Positions 1-8,879 of a DNA stretch of 64,000 bases are shown here, in pieces. How positions within the stretch are numbered: the stretch's first letter is position 1; every line of letters begins with the position of its first letter. The position numbers and the translations under genes were made by a program. Under the pieces are notes generated by a model. It saw only the letters and a list, made by a program, of their open reading frames with translations, had not been told where the DNA came from and did not search any database. Origin of the DNA: Arcobacter vandammei (lineage in GTDB: Bacteria; Campylobacterota; Campylobacteria; Campylobacterales; Arcobacteraceae); contig NZ_JADKPZ010000007.1 of NCBI RefSeq assembly GCF_016106035.1, forward strand, positions 45,230 through 109,229. The letters are read 5' to 3'.

Positions 1-246
1 GAGCTTATTATAAAAGCAAATATTGCTGAATCAAATCTAAAAAATGTAAAACTAAATCAAGAAGTAAAAGTGCAAATTCCATCTCAAGAATTTGAAAGTC
101 TTGGGAAAATCATAGCAATTTATCCAAATATGGTATCAAATGCACACTCATTTTTTGTAAAAATCTCTTTTGATAAAAAAGATTTTACAATTTATCCAAA
201 TATGTATGCAAAAGTTTATATAAATATGGACAAAAAAGATGAATAA
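1..246 (+). CDS. RND efflux periplasmic adaptor (3' end only)
   Basis: Open from the first base of the window and ending in TAA at 244-246, this is the C-terminal 81 residues of a protein whose start lies outside. The content (short beta strands, and repeated phrases such as YPNM before a basic, hydrophilic end) fits the membrane-proximal domain of an HlyD/AcrA-type membrane-fusion protein. The assignment rests mainly on context: it overlaps by 8 nt the RND permease half that follows, the usual adaptor-pump order. The substrate cannot be told from this fragment. Confidence 0.7.
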   Translation, partial: ELIIKANIAESNLKNVKLNQEVKVQIPSQEFESLGKIIAIYPNMVSNAHSFFVKISFDKKDFTIYPNMYAKVYINMDKKDE

Positions 247-1798
247 AGAGTTAAATATTGCAGGTAAAATTGCAAAAGCTTTTATAAATCACCCTTTGAC
301 TTTTATTTTGGGAATTTCAATTTTAATTTTGGGTTATTTTTCACTTTTAATAATGCCTAAAGAGGAAAATCCACAAATAAAAGTAAGTGGTGGAGTTGTA
401 ATTGTTGCACTTCCTGATGCAAAAGCTAGTGAAGTACAAAAAGTTATTATAGAGCCACTTGAAAGAAAAATAAGAGAGATAAAAGGTGTTGAACATATCT
501 ACTCTTTTGCACAAGATAGTGTAGGAATTGTACAAGTTCAATTTTATATTGGAGAAGATAAAGAGCATTCAAATCTAAAACTATATGACCAAGTTATGAG
601 AAATATGGATTTAATGCCAAAAAATGCGATGCAACCAATAATAAAAACTATGGATATAGACACAGCAATTCCAATAGCAACAATTGCTTTTTATAGTGCA
701 AAAGAAAATGGTGTTGATATTTTAAGCCAAAGTGAGCTTTTTAGTATTGTAAATCCTCTAACTCAAAAGATAAATCAGATTAAAAATGTAGCTTCAGTTG
801 AGCTAAAAGGTGATAAAAAAGAGCAGTTTAATGTACTTGTAGATATAAATCGTTTAAGTGCATATAATCTATCACTAGCTTTTGTTTCTAAGCAAATTGA
901 AGCACTAAACTTTAACACTCCAAATATAAGCAACTACACAAAAGATGGAAAATATACTCTTTTTTCTATAGAAAAAGGGATTGAAAATATTAAAGATTTA
1001 GAAAATTTAATAATCTCTTACAATTTTGGAACTCCAATATATTTAAAAGATATTGCAAATATTACAAAATCTTACGATATTCAAAACAAAAAAGATGCTT
1101 TTATATATTTAAAAAACAAAGATGGAGTTTTTGAAGAGAGTAGCCAAATAACTCTTAGTGCTTCAAAACTAAAAGGTGCAAATAGTGTAACAATAAATGA
1201 AGATATATTTGCCTATATTGAAACTATAAAAGATGATTTATTAGCAAAAAATGTAAGATTTACAATCACAAGAGATGATGGATACACAGCAAACAATGCA
1301 GTTAATGCACTTGTAAAAGATTTGCTTACTTCCATTGTAATCATCTGCATCTTACTAATTTTTACTCTTGGATTTAAAGAGGCAATGATTGCAACTTTAA
1401 CTGTGCCTATGATTTTATCTTTGACGCTATTTATTGGATTTTTAATGGGTGAAACTGTAAATAGGATTACTCTTTTTGCACTAATTGTATCTCTTGGAAT
1501 GCTTGTTGATGCAGCAATTATTGTAATTGAAAATATTCATAGACATAAAAAAGAACATCCAGATTTGGATTTAGAAACTCTTAGTATAAATGCAACAAAC
1601 GAGATAGGAAACCCTACAAATATAGCAACAATTGCTATTATTATGGTATTTATTCCTATGTTTTTCGTAGGCGGTATGATGGGTCAATTTATGCATCCAC
1701 TTCCTGTTTTTGTACCTATATCTTTGGCTGTTTCACTATTTATTGCTTATGCATTTACTCCATATTTAGTTAAGAAGTTTTTAGGAGGTAAAAAATGA
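239..1798 (+). CDS. RND efflux permease, N-terminal half (split)
   Basis: Inner-membrane proton-driven pump subunit of the AcrB/HAE1 type, but only 519 aa, half the family's usual 1000-1050. One transmembrane helix (about 20-40) is followed by a large periplasmic porter region and, from about residue 357, a block of five helices. The TM4 motif GMLVDAAIIVIENI keeps one of the two adjacent aspartates of AcrB (D424 here; the second is Ala). The protein stops just after TM6, where AcrB has its cytoplasmic loop between the two repeats, so the topology of the half is complete. Its TGA stop overlaps the ATG of the second half (ATGA), and an AGGAGG ribosome-binding site plus an A6 tract (1790-1795) lie at the junction. 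A natural two-gene pump is my preferred reading; a homopolymer indel in a single gene is the alternative. Confidence 0.85.
   Translation: MNKELNIAGKIAKAFINHPLTFILGISILILGYFSLLIMPKEENPQIKVSGGVVIVALPDAKASEVQKVIIEPLERKIREIKGVEHIYSFAQDSVGIVQVQFYIGEDKEHSNLKLYDQVMRNMDLMPKNAMQPIIKTMDIDTAIPIATIAFYSAKENGVDILSQSELFSIVNPLTQKINQIKNVASVELKGDKKEQFNVLVDINRLSAYNLSLAFVSKQIEALNFNTPNISNYTKDGKYTLFSIEKGIENIKDLENLIISYNFGTPIYLKDIANITKSYDIQNKKDAFIYLKNKDGVFEESSQITLSASKLKGANSVTINEDIFAYIETIKDDLLAKNVRFTITRDDGYTANNAVNALVKDLLTSIVIICILLIFTLGFKEAMIATLTVPMILSLTLFIGFLMGETVNRITLFALIVSLGMLVDAAIIVIENIHRHKKEHPDLDLETLSINATNEIGNPTNIATIAIIMVFIPMFFVGGMMGQFMHPLPVFVPISLAVSLFIAYAFTPYLVKKFLGGKK
1783..1798 (+). promoter_or_regulatory. RBS plus A6 tract joining the RND halves
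   Basis: AGGAGG at 1783-1788 precedes six A residues (1790-1795) and the overlapping ATGA at 1795-1798. The spacing from AGGAGG to ATG is six bases, ideal for initiation of the second half. Reading frames show that one added A, or a -1 slip on the A run, would bypass the TGA and continue in frame through the second ATG. Confidence 0.7.
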
Positions 1799-3453
1799 AA
1801 TTAGAAAAACTTATTTTAAATATTTTAAATAGCAAAGCAAAAATATTTTTAGTATATTTTATAACTTTAGTCCTATTTGTTTTGAGTATTTTAACACTTC
1901 CAAGCGAGATTTTAAAAGCAAAAATGCTTCCAGATAAAGACTCTGATACTTTTTCTATTTATATAGATTTAAAAGATGGTTCAAGTAAAAAAGAGACAAA
2001 AGAAGTAGTTAATTGTGTAGTTCAAAACTTGCAAGAAAACGAAAATATCACAAATATTTCAGCATTTATCTCTCAAGGACAACCCATAGATTTTGCAGGT
2101 CTTGTAAAACAAAGTTCGCTAAAGAGTAAAGAAAATCAAGCTGAACTTATGGTAAATATCAAAAGATTTAAAGATAGAGAAATTACAAGTTACAATCTTG
2201 TAAACTCTTTAAGAACAGTAGTTCAAGAAAAATGCCAAAAATATGAAACAGTTATAAAATTTATTCAACTTCCAGCTGGTCCTCCTGTTTTAGCTTCACT
2301 TGTTGCTGAAATTTATGGTGGAGATAGTTTTGAAAGCAGAAGAGATTTTGCTATAAAAGTTGCAAATATATTTAAAAATCAAAACACTTTAGTAGATATT
2401 GATATTCTTGCAAGTGATGATTTTGAAACTTTTGCTTTGGAGATAAATAGCAATAAAGCAATAATAAGTGGAGTTGATTTAGAACACCTAAAAGCTACAC
2501 TATATCTTGCTTTTGAAGGAATGGAAGTAAGTGTAGTAAATGATAAAAATGCACAAAAACAGATCCCAATTTTCTTAAGACTTGATGACTCTAAACTTCT
2601 TGATAATTCATCAAAAGATGCACTAAATAGCAAGTTAAATAGTCTAAAGATAATAAATAACCAAGGACAAATGATAACTATCTCAGAACTTGTAAGCATA
2701 AAACCTAGCATAAAAGAAGCAGAACTTACATCAAAAAATCTAAAACCACTTATAAATGTAATCGCTGAAACATCAAATGATAGCCAGATTTACCCACTTT
2801 TGGATTCAAGAAATGAGATGATAGATACTCTAAGCCAAGATTTTGAAGTAAGCAAAACTTCTATGCTAAATTTAGAGTTTAAAGATAAAAAAAGTGGTGA
2901 AAAATTTGAGCTGATTTTTGATGGAGAGCTACAAGTTACTATTGATACTTTTATTGATTTAGGATTAGCATTTATTATTGCATTAGTTTTAATCTTCCTT
3001 TTAATGGTGGTTTATTATAAAAACTTTGCACTTAGTGGTGCTATTGTTTTAAGTAGTTTTATCTCTATTATTGGAGTTATATTTGCCCATATTATTATGG
3101 ATATTTTCACAAAAGATATATTTTATTTAACAGCAACTAGCCTTATTGGATTTATTGCACTTATTGGAATAAACTCAAGAAACTCAACACTTATTATTGA
3201 TTTTTCAAAACAGTTGGTTGAAGAAAATAATATGGAAATAAAAGAGGCAATCGCAAAAGCAACTGCAACAAGGTCAAAACCAATTATTTTAACAGTTTTA
3301 GTTCTAGTTTTTGCTAGTTCTTTAATAGCAAATGATGCTGTATTTGGTGGGCTTGGAGTTGCACTTATTGGTGGAACTTTAATATCTTATATAGTTTCTA
3401 TGTTTTTTGTACCAGTTGTTATTAGAAATAGTTTAGAAAAGATTACAAAATGA
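1795..3453 (+). CDS. RND efflux permease, C-terminal half (split)
   Basis: Second half of the pump (552 aa): one helix near residues 15-36, a periplasmic porter domain (PAGPPVLASLVAEIYG resembles the start of PC-type subdomains), then five helices from about residue 384. In TM10 the motif GINSRNSTLIIDF corresponds to GLSAKNAILIVEF of AcrB, with R462 where AcrB has proton-relay K940. It has its own ATG six bases after AGGAGG (1783-1788), so it can be started independently or by coupling from the first half. It overlaps the thioredoxin-like gene by ATGA at 3450. Together the two halves total 1071 aa, normal for a whole RND permease. Confidence 0.85.
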   Translation: MKLEKLILNILNSKAKIFLVYFITLVLFVLSILTLPSEILKAKMLPDKDSDTFSIYIDLKDGSSKKETKEVVNCVVQNLQENENITNISAFISQGQPIDFAGLVKQSSLKSKENQAELMVNIKRFKDREITSYNLVNSLRTVVQEKCQKYETVIKFIQLPAGPPVLASLVAEIYGGDSFESRRDFAIKVANIFKNQNTLVDIDILASDDFETFALEINSNKAIISGVDLEHLKATLYLAFEGMEVSVVNDKNAQKQIPIFLRLDDSKLLDNSSKDALNSKLNSLKIINNQGQMITISELVSIKPSIKEAELTSKNLKPLINVIAETSNDSQIYPLLDSRNEMIDTLSQDFEVSKTSMLNLEFKDKKSGEKFELIFDGELQVTIDTFIDLGLAFIIALVLIFLLMVVYYKNFALSGAIVLSSFISIIGVIFAHIIMDIFTKDIFYLTATSLIGFIALIGINSRNSTLIIDFSKQLVEENNMEIKEAIAKATATRSKPIILTVLVLVFASSLIANDAVFGGLGVALIGGTLISYIVSMFFVPVVIRNSLEKITK

Positions 3454-3944
3454 GTGAAAAGATAAAAAAGTTTTTAAAAAACCTAATAAAATACACAATT
3501 CTTTTTATAATAGTTTTAAATATTGTAAGTTACTTTAAAGCTCTTGATTTAAACAAAGAAAAGCTAGATATTAAAACTTTTACTCTTTTAGATGGCTCAA
3601 CTTATGAAGTAAAAGATGATAAACCTCTTATAGTTCATTTTTGGGCTTCTTGGTGTCCTATATGTGCTATTGAAGAGCAAAGTATTGATAAAATTTCTAA
3701 AGATTATGAAGTAATTACAATATCAACACAATCAGGAAATAATATAGAAATAAAGCAATATTTGAAGAAAAACAATCTCTCTTTTAGAGTTGTAAATGAT
3801 GAGGATGGAGAATTAAGCAAAAAATTTAATATAAAAGCTTTTCCAACAACACTTATTTATGATAAAAATCAGAATTTAAAGTTTAGTGAAGTTGGATACA
3901 CTTCTCTTTTTGGGCTATATTTTAGGGCTTGGTGGAGTAAATAA
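3450..3944 (+). CDS. Membrane-anchored thioredoxin-like protein (ScsD-like)
   Basis: 164 aa. One N-terminal membrane helix (about 12-28) anchors a periplasmic thioredoxin fold with the redox motif WCPIC (C69, C72) in FWASWCPIC and a cis-proline site in AFPTTLIY. The WCPxC motif, the VNDEDG segment and the GLYFRAWW ending resemble ScsD/TlpA-family disulfide oxidoreductases of the copper-tolerance Scs system (from memory of that family). The ATGA overlap with the pump gene implies the same transcript, so it may keep thiols of the pump or adaptor reduced; this last point is inference. Confidence 0.8.
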   Translation: MSEKIKKFLKNLIKYTILFIIVLNIVSYFKALDLNKEKLDIKTFTLLDGSTYEVKDDKPLIVHFWASWCPICAIEEQSIDKISKDYEVITISTQSGNNIEIKQYLKKNNLSFRVVNDEDGELSKKFNIKAFPTTLIYDKNQNLKFSEVGYTSLFGLYFRAWWSK

Positions 3945-3959
3945 AAAGTTCAAAACAAG

Positions 3960-3978
3960 ATAGTTTTAGATAAACTAT
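3960..3978. repeat. Small inverted repeat before argC
   Basis: Arms ATAGTTT (3960-3966) and AAACTAT (3972-3978) are separated by five bases, 16 nt after the thioredoxin-like gene. An A-rich run rather than a T run follows on the plus strand, so it is a poor terminator; it may be a weak processing or termination site. Confidence 0.35.
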
Positions 3979-4014
3979 AAAAAATAATATTTATTTAGGG
4001 AAAAAGGGGCTGTA

Positions 4015-4968
4015 ATGAAATTTAAAGTATTTGTAGATGGACAACATGGAACAACAGGATTAAAAATCCATGAAATGTTAGAAAATAGAGATGAAATAGA
4101 ACTTTTAACTATAAGTGAAAAAGATAAAAAAGATATAGAAAAAAGAAAAGAGTTATTAAATAGTGCTGATTTAGTATTTTTATGCCTTCCTGATGAGGCT
4201 TCAAAAGAGTCAGTTTCTTTAATAAATAATGAAAATGTAAAAGTAATTGATGCAAGTACAGCTCATAGAACTAACCCTTCTTGGGTTTATGGTGTGCCTG
4301 AACTTACAAGTAGACAAAGAGATAAAATAAAAAATTCAAAAAGAGTTTGTGTTCCAGGATGCCATGCTAGTGGATTAATTGTAGCTATGAAACCACTTTT
4401 TAGAAATAAAATTTTAGGAAAAAATTTTAAACTTATTTGCCATTCAATTACAGGTTATAGCGGTGGTGGAAGCTCTATGATAAGTGATTATGAAAATGGA
4501 AGCTTCGAAATTTTAGGAGGTCAAAGACCTTATGCTTTAGGATTAAATCATAAACATTTACCAGAGATGAAATATGTTTTAAAAACGAATAAAGCCCCTA
4601 TTTTTACACCTAGTGTTGGAAATTTCAAACAAGGTATGCTTGTAATTTCATATATTGAAAAAGAAAAAATGAAAAAAAGATTAAATCGTGATGAGCTTTT
4701 AAAAGTATATAAAAACTATTATAAAGATGAATTATTTATAAAAATTATAGAAAATAATGATGAATATTTAGATAGTGGTTTTTTAAATCCAATGAAATGT
4801 AATAATACAAACTCACTAGAAATATCTATTTATGAAAATAAAACTGATTTAGTAGTTATTTCAAGACTTGATAATTTAGGAAAAGGTGCAAGTGGTGCAG
4901 CTATTCAGTGTATGAATATTATGCTTGGACTTGAAGAGAGAAAAGGTTTGCAAATAGCAAACAACTAA
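4015..4968 (+). CDS. argC: N-acetyl-gamma-glutamyl-phosphate reductase
   Basis: NADPH-dependent third step of arginine synthesis, reducing N-acetylglutamyl-5-phosphate to the semialdehyde. At 317 aa it matches the shorter ArgC class. Visible features are the nucleotide-binding start VDGQHGTTG, the catalytic cysteine C116 in VPGCHASG, the GYSGGGSSM loop, and the H-rich LNHKHLPEM segment expected to contact substrate. AGGGG lies about eight bases before the ATG. It is a single-gene unit closed by a strong hairpin shared with the convergent ABC-F gene; no other arg gene is adjacent. Confidence 0.95.
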   Translation: MKFKVFVDGQHGTTGLKIHEMLENRDEIELLTISEKDKKDIEKRKELLNSADLVFLCLPDEASKESVSLINNENVKVIDASTAHRTNPSWVYGVPELTSRQRDKIKNSKRVCVPGCHASGLIVAMKPLFRNKILGKNFKLICHSITGYSGGGSSMISDYENGSFEILGGQRPYALGLNHKHLPEMKYVLKTNKAPIFTPSVGNFKQGMLVISYIEKEKMKKRLNRDELLKVYKNYYKDELFIKIIENNDEYLDSGFLNPMKCNNTNSLEISIYENKTDLVVISRLDNLGKGASGAAIQCMNIMLGLEERKGLQIANN

Positions 4969-4995
4969 AATAAGGATTTTTAAATCCTTATTTTT
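4967..4995. terminator. Bidirectional terminator argC / ABC-F
   Basis: Perfect arms AAAATAAGGATTT (4967-4979) and AAATCCTTATTTT (4982-4994) with a two-base loop and T-rich flank. It sits between the convergent ends of argC (+) and the ABC-F gene (-) and overlaps both stop codons. Confidence 0.85.
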
Positions 4996-6586
4996 AAGAA
5001 GCTTTCGACTCCATAAACTCTTCATAGCTTCCTTTGAAATCTATGATTGTTCCATCTGCTTGAATCTCAATTATTCTATTTGCATAAGCATCAAGTAACT
5101 CTCTATCGTGAGATACACAAATAACAGAACCTGCATATTGATGTAATCCTTCACCTAAAGCAATAATTGCTTCTAAGTCTAAGTGGTTTGTGGGCTCATC
5201 AAGTACAAGGAAATTTCCCTGCTCTAGCATAATTTTTGAAAGCATCATTCTATGTTTTTCACCTCCAGAGCAAGAATCAACTTTTTTCTCTTGCTCTTGT
5301 CCGTTGAATAGCATTCTTCCTAAACAGTTTCTAATCTCACCAATATCAGCTTCTCTATCAAAACCTCTTAACCAATCATATAAAGTAAAATCACCATTTA
5401 TAATATCAGTTGTATTTTGTGGGAAATATGAGTTTTGAATAGTTGCTCCCCATAAAACCTCTCCACTATTTGCTTGTAAATTACCCATTAAAATTTCACA
5501 TAAAGTTGTTTTTCCAACTCCATTTGGTCCAATAAGTGCGATTTTATCACCTTTTTCAAGGCTAAATGAAACATCGTTTAATACAACTTTATCTCCATAA
5601 GATTTTGATATATTTTTAACACTTAAAAGCTCTTTTCCAACTTCTCTTTTTTGTCTAAAAATAATAGATGGATCTCTTCGGCTTGAAACTTCAATTGCTT
5701 GAATATCTAGTTTATCAAGTTGTTTTTGTCTTGAAGTTGCTTGTTTTGCTTTTGAGGCATTTGCACTAAATCTTGCAATAAATTTCTCTAACTCTTCTTT
5801 CTCTTTTTGTTTTTTATTTACATCAGCTTGTTGTTGTTTTGCTATAAGTGTTGAAGCTATATACCAATCATCATAAGTTCCAGAAAACTCTCTTATTTTT
5901 TTGAAATCAACATCCAAAATATTTGTACAAACTGCATTTAAAAAGTGTCTATCGTGAGAGATTACAACCATTGTTCCATCGTGGTGTTGAAGTTGATTTT
6001 CAAGCCAACCAATAGTGTCAATATCAAGGTTATTTGTAGGCTCATCTAAAAACAAAATATCTGGTCTTGGAAATAGCACTTGTGCTAAAAGAATTTTAAC
6101 TTTATCTCCACCTGTTAAACTACTCATTAAATCTTGATGTTTTGATGAAGGAAAACCTAAATCTTCTAAGATTTTTGTAACTTTTATATCATACTCATAA
6201 GTTGGGTCTTCTTCACAACAAATAATCTCAAGTTCTGCTAAACGATTATTTACCTCATCAGTAAATTCAGGACTCAAATAAAGCTCTTCTTTCTCTTTAA
6301 CAGCATCATAAAGCTTTTTATTTCCCATTAAAACTGTATCAAATAAAGTAAAGTTTTCAAAAGCAAATTGGTTTTGCGATAAAACCCCTACTTTTTTACC
6401 ATTTTGGATTTGAACTTCTCCTTCTGTTGCCTCTTCTTGACCTGAAAGTATTTTCAAAAAAGTTGTTTTTCCTGCACCATTTGCACCAATTAGTCCATAT
6501 CTTTTTCCACTGTCAAGTTTTAAGTTTATCTCAGAAAATAAAACTCTTGCACCAAATGCTTTTTTCAAATTAACTGTTTGAACCAT
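4994..6586 (-). CDS. ABC-F ATPase, YbiT type
   Basis: Soluble twin-ATPase of the ABC-F family, which acts on ribosomes rather than in membranes. Two cassettes are visible: Walker A GANGAGKTT (34-42) with Walker B ILFLDEPTNN, and Walker A GPNGVGKTT with signature SGGEKHRMM and Walker B FLVLDEPTNH. A charged linker (KKQKEKEELEKFIARF, SANASKAKQATSRQKQ) separates them. Its 530 aa and the linker match E. coli YbiT closely, more so than EttA or Uup; this rests on recalled sequence. The first signature is TGGDK instead of SGGQ. GGAG precedes the ATG, and a TATAAT box lies 59 nt upstream. Confidence 0.9.
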   Translation of the reverse strand: MVQTVNLKKAFGARVLFSEINLKLDSGKRYGLIGANGAGKTTFLKILSGQEEATEGEVQIQNGKKVGVLSQNQFAFENFTLFDTVLMGNKKLYDAVKEKEELYLSPEFTDEVNNRLAELEIICCEEDPTYEYDIKVTKILEDLGFPSSKHQDLMSSLTGGDKVKILLAQVLFPRPDILFLDEPTNNLDIDTIGWLENQLQHHDGTMVVISHDRHFLNAVCTNILDVDFKKIREFSGTYDDWYIASTLIAKQQQADVNKKQKEKEELEKFIARFSANASKAKQATSRQKQLDKLDIQAIEVSSRRDPSIIFRQKREVGKELLSVKNISKSYGDKVVLNDVSFSLEKGDKIALIGPNGVGKTTLCEILMGNLQANSGEVLWGATIQNSYFPQNTTDIINGDFTLYDWLRGFDREADIGEIRNCLGRMLFNGQEQEKKVDSCSGGEKHRMMLSKIMLEQGNFLVLDEPTNHLDLEAIIALGEGLHQYAGSVICVSHDRELLDAYANRIIEIQADGTIIDFKGSYEEFMESKAS

Positions 6587-6644
6587 TTATAATAACTCCA
6601 TTTTTTAATTGTTTTTTTGTGATTGATTTTTTTAAATTTTAGCG

Positions 6645-6650
6645 ATTATA
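6645..6650 (-). promoter_or_regulatory. -10 box for the ABC-F gene
   Basis: ATTATA on the plus strand reads TATAAT on the minus strand, about 60 bases before the ABC-F start codon. T-rich runs lie on both sides, typical of Campylobacterota promoters that lack a clear -35 box. Confidence 0.5.
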
Positions 6651-6684
6651 TCCAAAAAAAAGTTTTTCTATCTTAAGAAGATGA

Positions 6685-8181
6685 TTATAGCTCTTTTTCA
6701 AAAGCTAATTTCATAATCTCATCTTCACTAATACCCTCACTATTATCCTCATTTGGTGGATTTTTAATCCATAGAACCTTTATTTTTAATTGGTCTAATT
6801 GATATTTTGTAAGATTTTTTATAAGCTGGTCTGTTATCATCTCTTTTGTTAAAGTATTTGCATTTAACATTTTTTTAATAACTTTTTCTAAGTTTTTCTT
6901 AGTCGCCTCAAAAGCTTTCTCTTCTTCAGTCAAAGAGATATACTCTTCATCAAGATATTTCATTACTGAATCACCTGGATATTTATAAGTTGTAACACCT
7001 TTATAGTTATATTTTTGACATTTTAGTCTTGCTATATAAACACCTGTAAATACATATCCAAAAACTGTATTAATACCCTCTAAACTTCTTAAAGGGTTAT
7101 GTGAACAGATAAAATCCCCTTTTACTGTTGTTGGTGAATTTTGAAGAGAAGTTATATTATTGTGCAAAACAATAAAGCTTCCTTTTACCTCTTTTGGTCC
7201 TCCACGAAGTGAATTTAACTCATTTTTATGTGCAAGAAAACTTCCATTTACTTTAATAGGACTTCCCTCAAGAGAGACTAACTCATTTTCGCTTATATCA
7301 AAATCCCCATCTATAATATTAAATTTTAAAGGTAATTTATATAAGTTTGGCAATCTTCCAGAAAGTTTTACATCACCTGCAACATCAACACTTCCATCAT
7401 TTAGTATTGTATAATTTTTAATATCATATCTATTTAACCAATCTATAACATCTTCATTACTTACCAAAGATACAACTGGTTTATATAGATGAGCAATTAC
7501 CTGCTTACCATTATAAGTTGAAAATTGCTCCTCTTCATTAAATTTTGAAGGAAGATTATTTAACTTTATATCTGTTGATAAATCTTCTCCAATTTCATCA
7601 GCAATTCCTTCTAAATCACTTAATTTATTTCCATGACAAAAATAACTACCTTTTACAGTTATTGGACCACCATGAAGTCTTTCTATAAAATTGTGAGAAC
7701 AGTCAAAATCTGTATCAATATTTTTTGGACCTCCATCAAGAGAAGGAAGTTTGTTATCGTTACATTTAAAAAAACCTTTTACCGTTCTTGGACTTGCTTT
7801 TATTGTAGTTAATTCATTAAAAGAGCAGTTATAATTTCCTTTTACCTCTTTTGGTCCATAAGATAGATTTTTCAACAAATTATGAGAACAATCAAACTCT
7901 CCAACCTCAATTGGACAATCAAAAAGTGAGATAAGTTTATTTTTAGAACAGTTAAAATCTTTTACAACAACCTTTGGGCAACCTTCAAGCGAAGTTATAT
8001 TGTTATTGCTAATATCGAAATATCCTTCAATTCTATCAAATTTTATAGGTAAGTTCTGTCCATTTAACTTATCACTTAAATTAACATTTCCTTGTACAGA
8101 AACATGATAATCATCAGAGATTATGAAATTATTTATACCATGTTCTTTAAGCCAATTTTCGATTTCACCAACATTTAACAT
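6685..8181 (-). CDS. Leucine-rich-repeat-like protein with internal duplication
   Basis: 498 aa with no signal peptide or membrane segment, so probably cytoplasmic. Most of it is a 21-residue repeat of the form F-x-C-S-x-N-x-L-x-S-L-x-G-G-P-x-x-V-K-G (for example FDCSHNLLKNLSYGPKEVKG). The layout is duplicated: a cap near residues 5-65 (IENWLKEHGINNFIISDD) followed by about seven repeats, then a second copy of the cap near 245-305 (VIDWLNRYDIKNYTILND) followed by about five repeats. The last 110 residues are charged and helical. Repeats of this GGP-V-G style occur in many phage and bacterial proteins of unknown role, so I give no function. AAAAGG precedes the ATG by seven bases. Confidence 0.75.
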   Translation of the reverse strand: MLNVGEIENWLKEHGINNFIISDDYHVSVQGNVNLSDKLNGQNLPIKFDRIEGYFDISNNNITSLEGCPKVVVKDFNCSKNKLISLFDCPIEVGEFDCSHNLLKNLSYGPKEVKGNYNCSFNELTTIKASPRTVKGFFKCNDNKLPSLDGGPKNIDTDFDCSHNFIERLHGGPITVKGSYFCHGNKLSDLEGIADEIGEDLSTDIKLNNLPSKFNEEEQFSTYNGKQVIAHLYKPVVSLVSNEDVIDWLNRYDIKNYTILNDGSVDVAGDVKLSGRLPNLYKLPLKFNIIDGDFDISENELVSLEGSPIKVNGSFLAHKNELNSLRGGPKEVKGSFIVLHNNITSLQNSPTTVKGDFICSHNPLRSLEGINTVFGYVFTGVYIARLKCQKYNYKGVTTYKYPGDSVMKYLDEEYISLTEEEKAFEATKKNLEKVIKKMLNANTLTKEMITDQLIKNLTKYQLDQLKIKVLWIKNPPNEDNSEGISEDEIMKLAFEKEL

Positions 8182-8234
8182 CTAATGCCTTTTGTTATTT
8201 TTGAGTATATTTGATTATTTTATCATTTTTTAAC

Positions 8235-8864
8235 TTAGTTTATAAACTCTACAATATCTTCAAGTTTTTCTCTAAGCTGTTTTGACTGCTCTTTTACTCT
8301 ATAACCCAAAGGCAATATAACACTAACTTGAAGCTTATTTGTATCAAGGTTTAAAGCTTTTTCAACATTTTCTTTTTCAAAACCTTCAACAGGACAAGAA
8401 TCAATTCCTTTTATTGCAGCAGCTGTCATCATATTTCCTAAAGCAATATAAGTTTGTCTTGCACTCCAGCAAAAAGTTTTCTCATTACTTGATAAATCAT
8501 CTTTTAAATGGCTTGCATATTTTTTTATATAAGCTTCAACCATATCTTGTGGTAAGCCTCTTCTATTAAACTTTCTTAAAACTTCACTACTATTTGCTTT
8601 AACATCTTCAATTTTTGCCAAAATTACAACTAAATGAGAACAAGAAGTAATCTGTACTTGATCCCAGCAAAGTGGTCGCAAACTTGCTTTTAACTCCTCA
8701 TTTGTAATAACTAAAAACTTCCAAGGCTCTTGCCCAAATGAACTAGGAGATTTTCTTCCAGCTTCTAAAATATAATTTATATCTTCATTGCTAATTTTCT
8801 TTGTTTCATCAAATATCTTACAAGCATGTCTAAAATCCATAGCTTGACTAAATGTTTTTTCCAT
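8235..8864 (-). CDS. Nitroreductase-family NAD(P)H oxidoreductase
   Basis: 209 aa FMN enzyme of the NfsB/FRase type, about the length of E. coli NfsB. Seen are the FMN-phosphate segment FRHACKIFDE near residue 11, SPSSFGQEPWKFLVI (about 41-55), and the C-terminal LPLGYRVKEQ flavin-site motif. It would reduce quinones, nitro compounds or flavins in the cytoplasm. It lies 15 bp behind mdaB on the same strand and so probably shares the palindrome-controlled promoter facing the HxlR regulator. Confidence 0.88.
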   Translation of the reverse strand: MEKTFSQAMDFRHACKIFDETKKISNEDINYILEAGRKSPSSFGQEPWKFLVITNEELKASLRPLCWDQVQITSCSHLVVILAKIEDVKANSSEVLRKFNRRGLPQDMVEAYIKKYASHLKDDLSSNEKTFCWSARQTYIALGNMMTAAAIKGIDSCPVEGFEKENVEKALNLDTNKLQVSVILPLGYRVKEQSKQLREKLEDIVEFIN

Positions 8865-8879
8865 AATTTTCTCCTTTTT

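Noticed and set aside
239..3453. The two RND halves as a broken pseudogene
   Set aside because: Both halves are complete in topology, the second has an ideal RBS and ATG, and neither shows decay. An indel remains possible and is noted, but not called as pseudogene.
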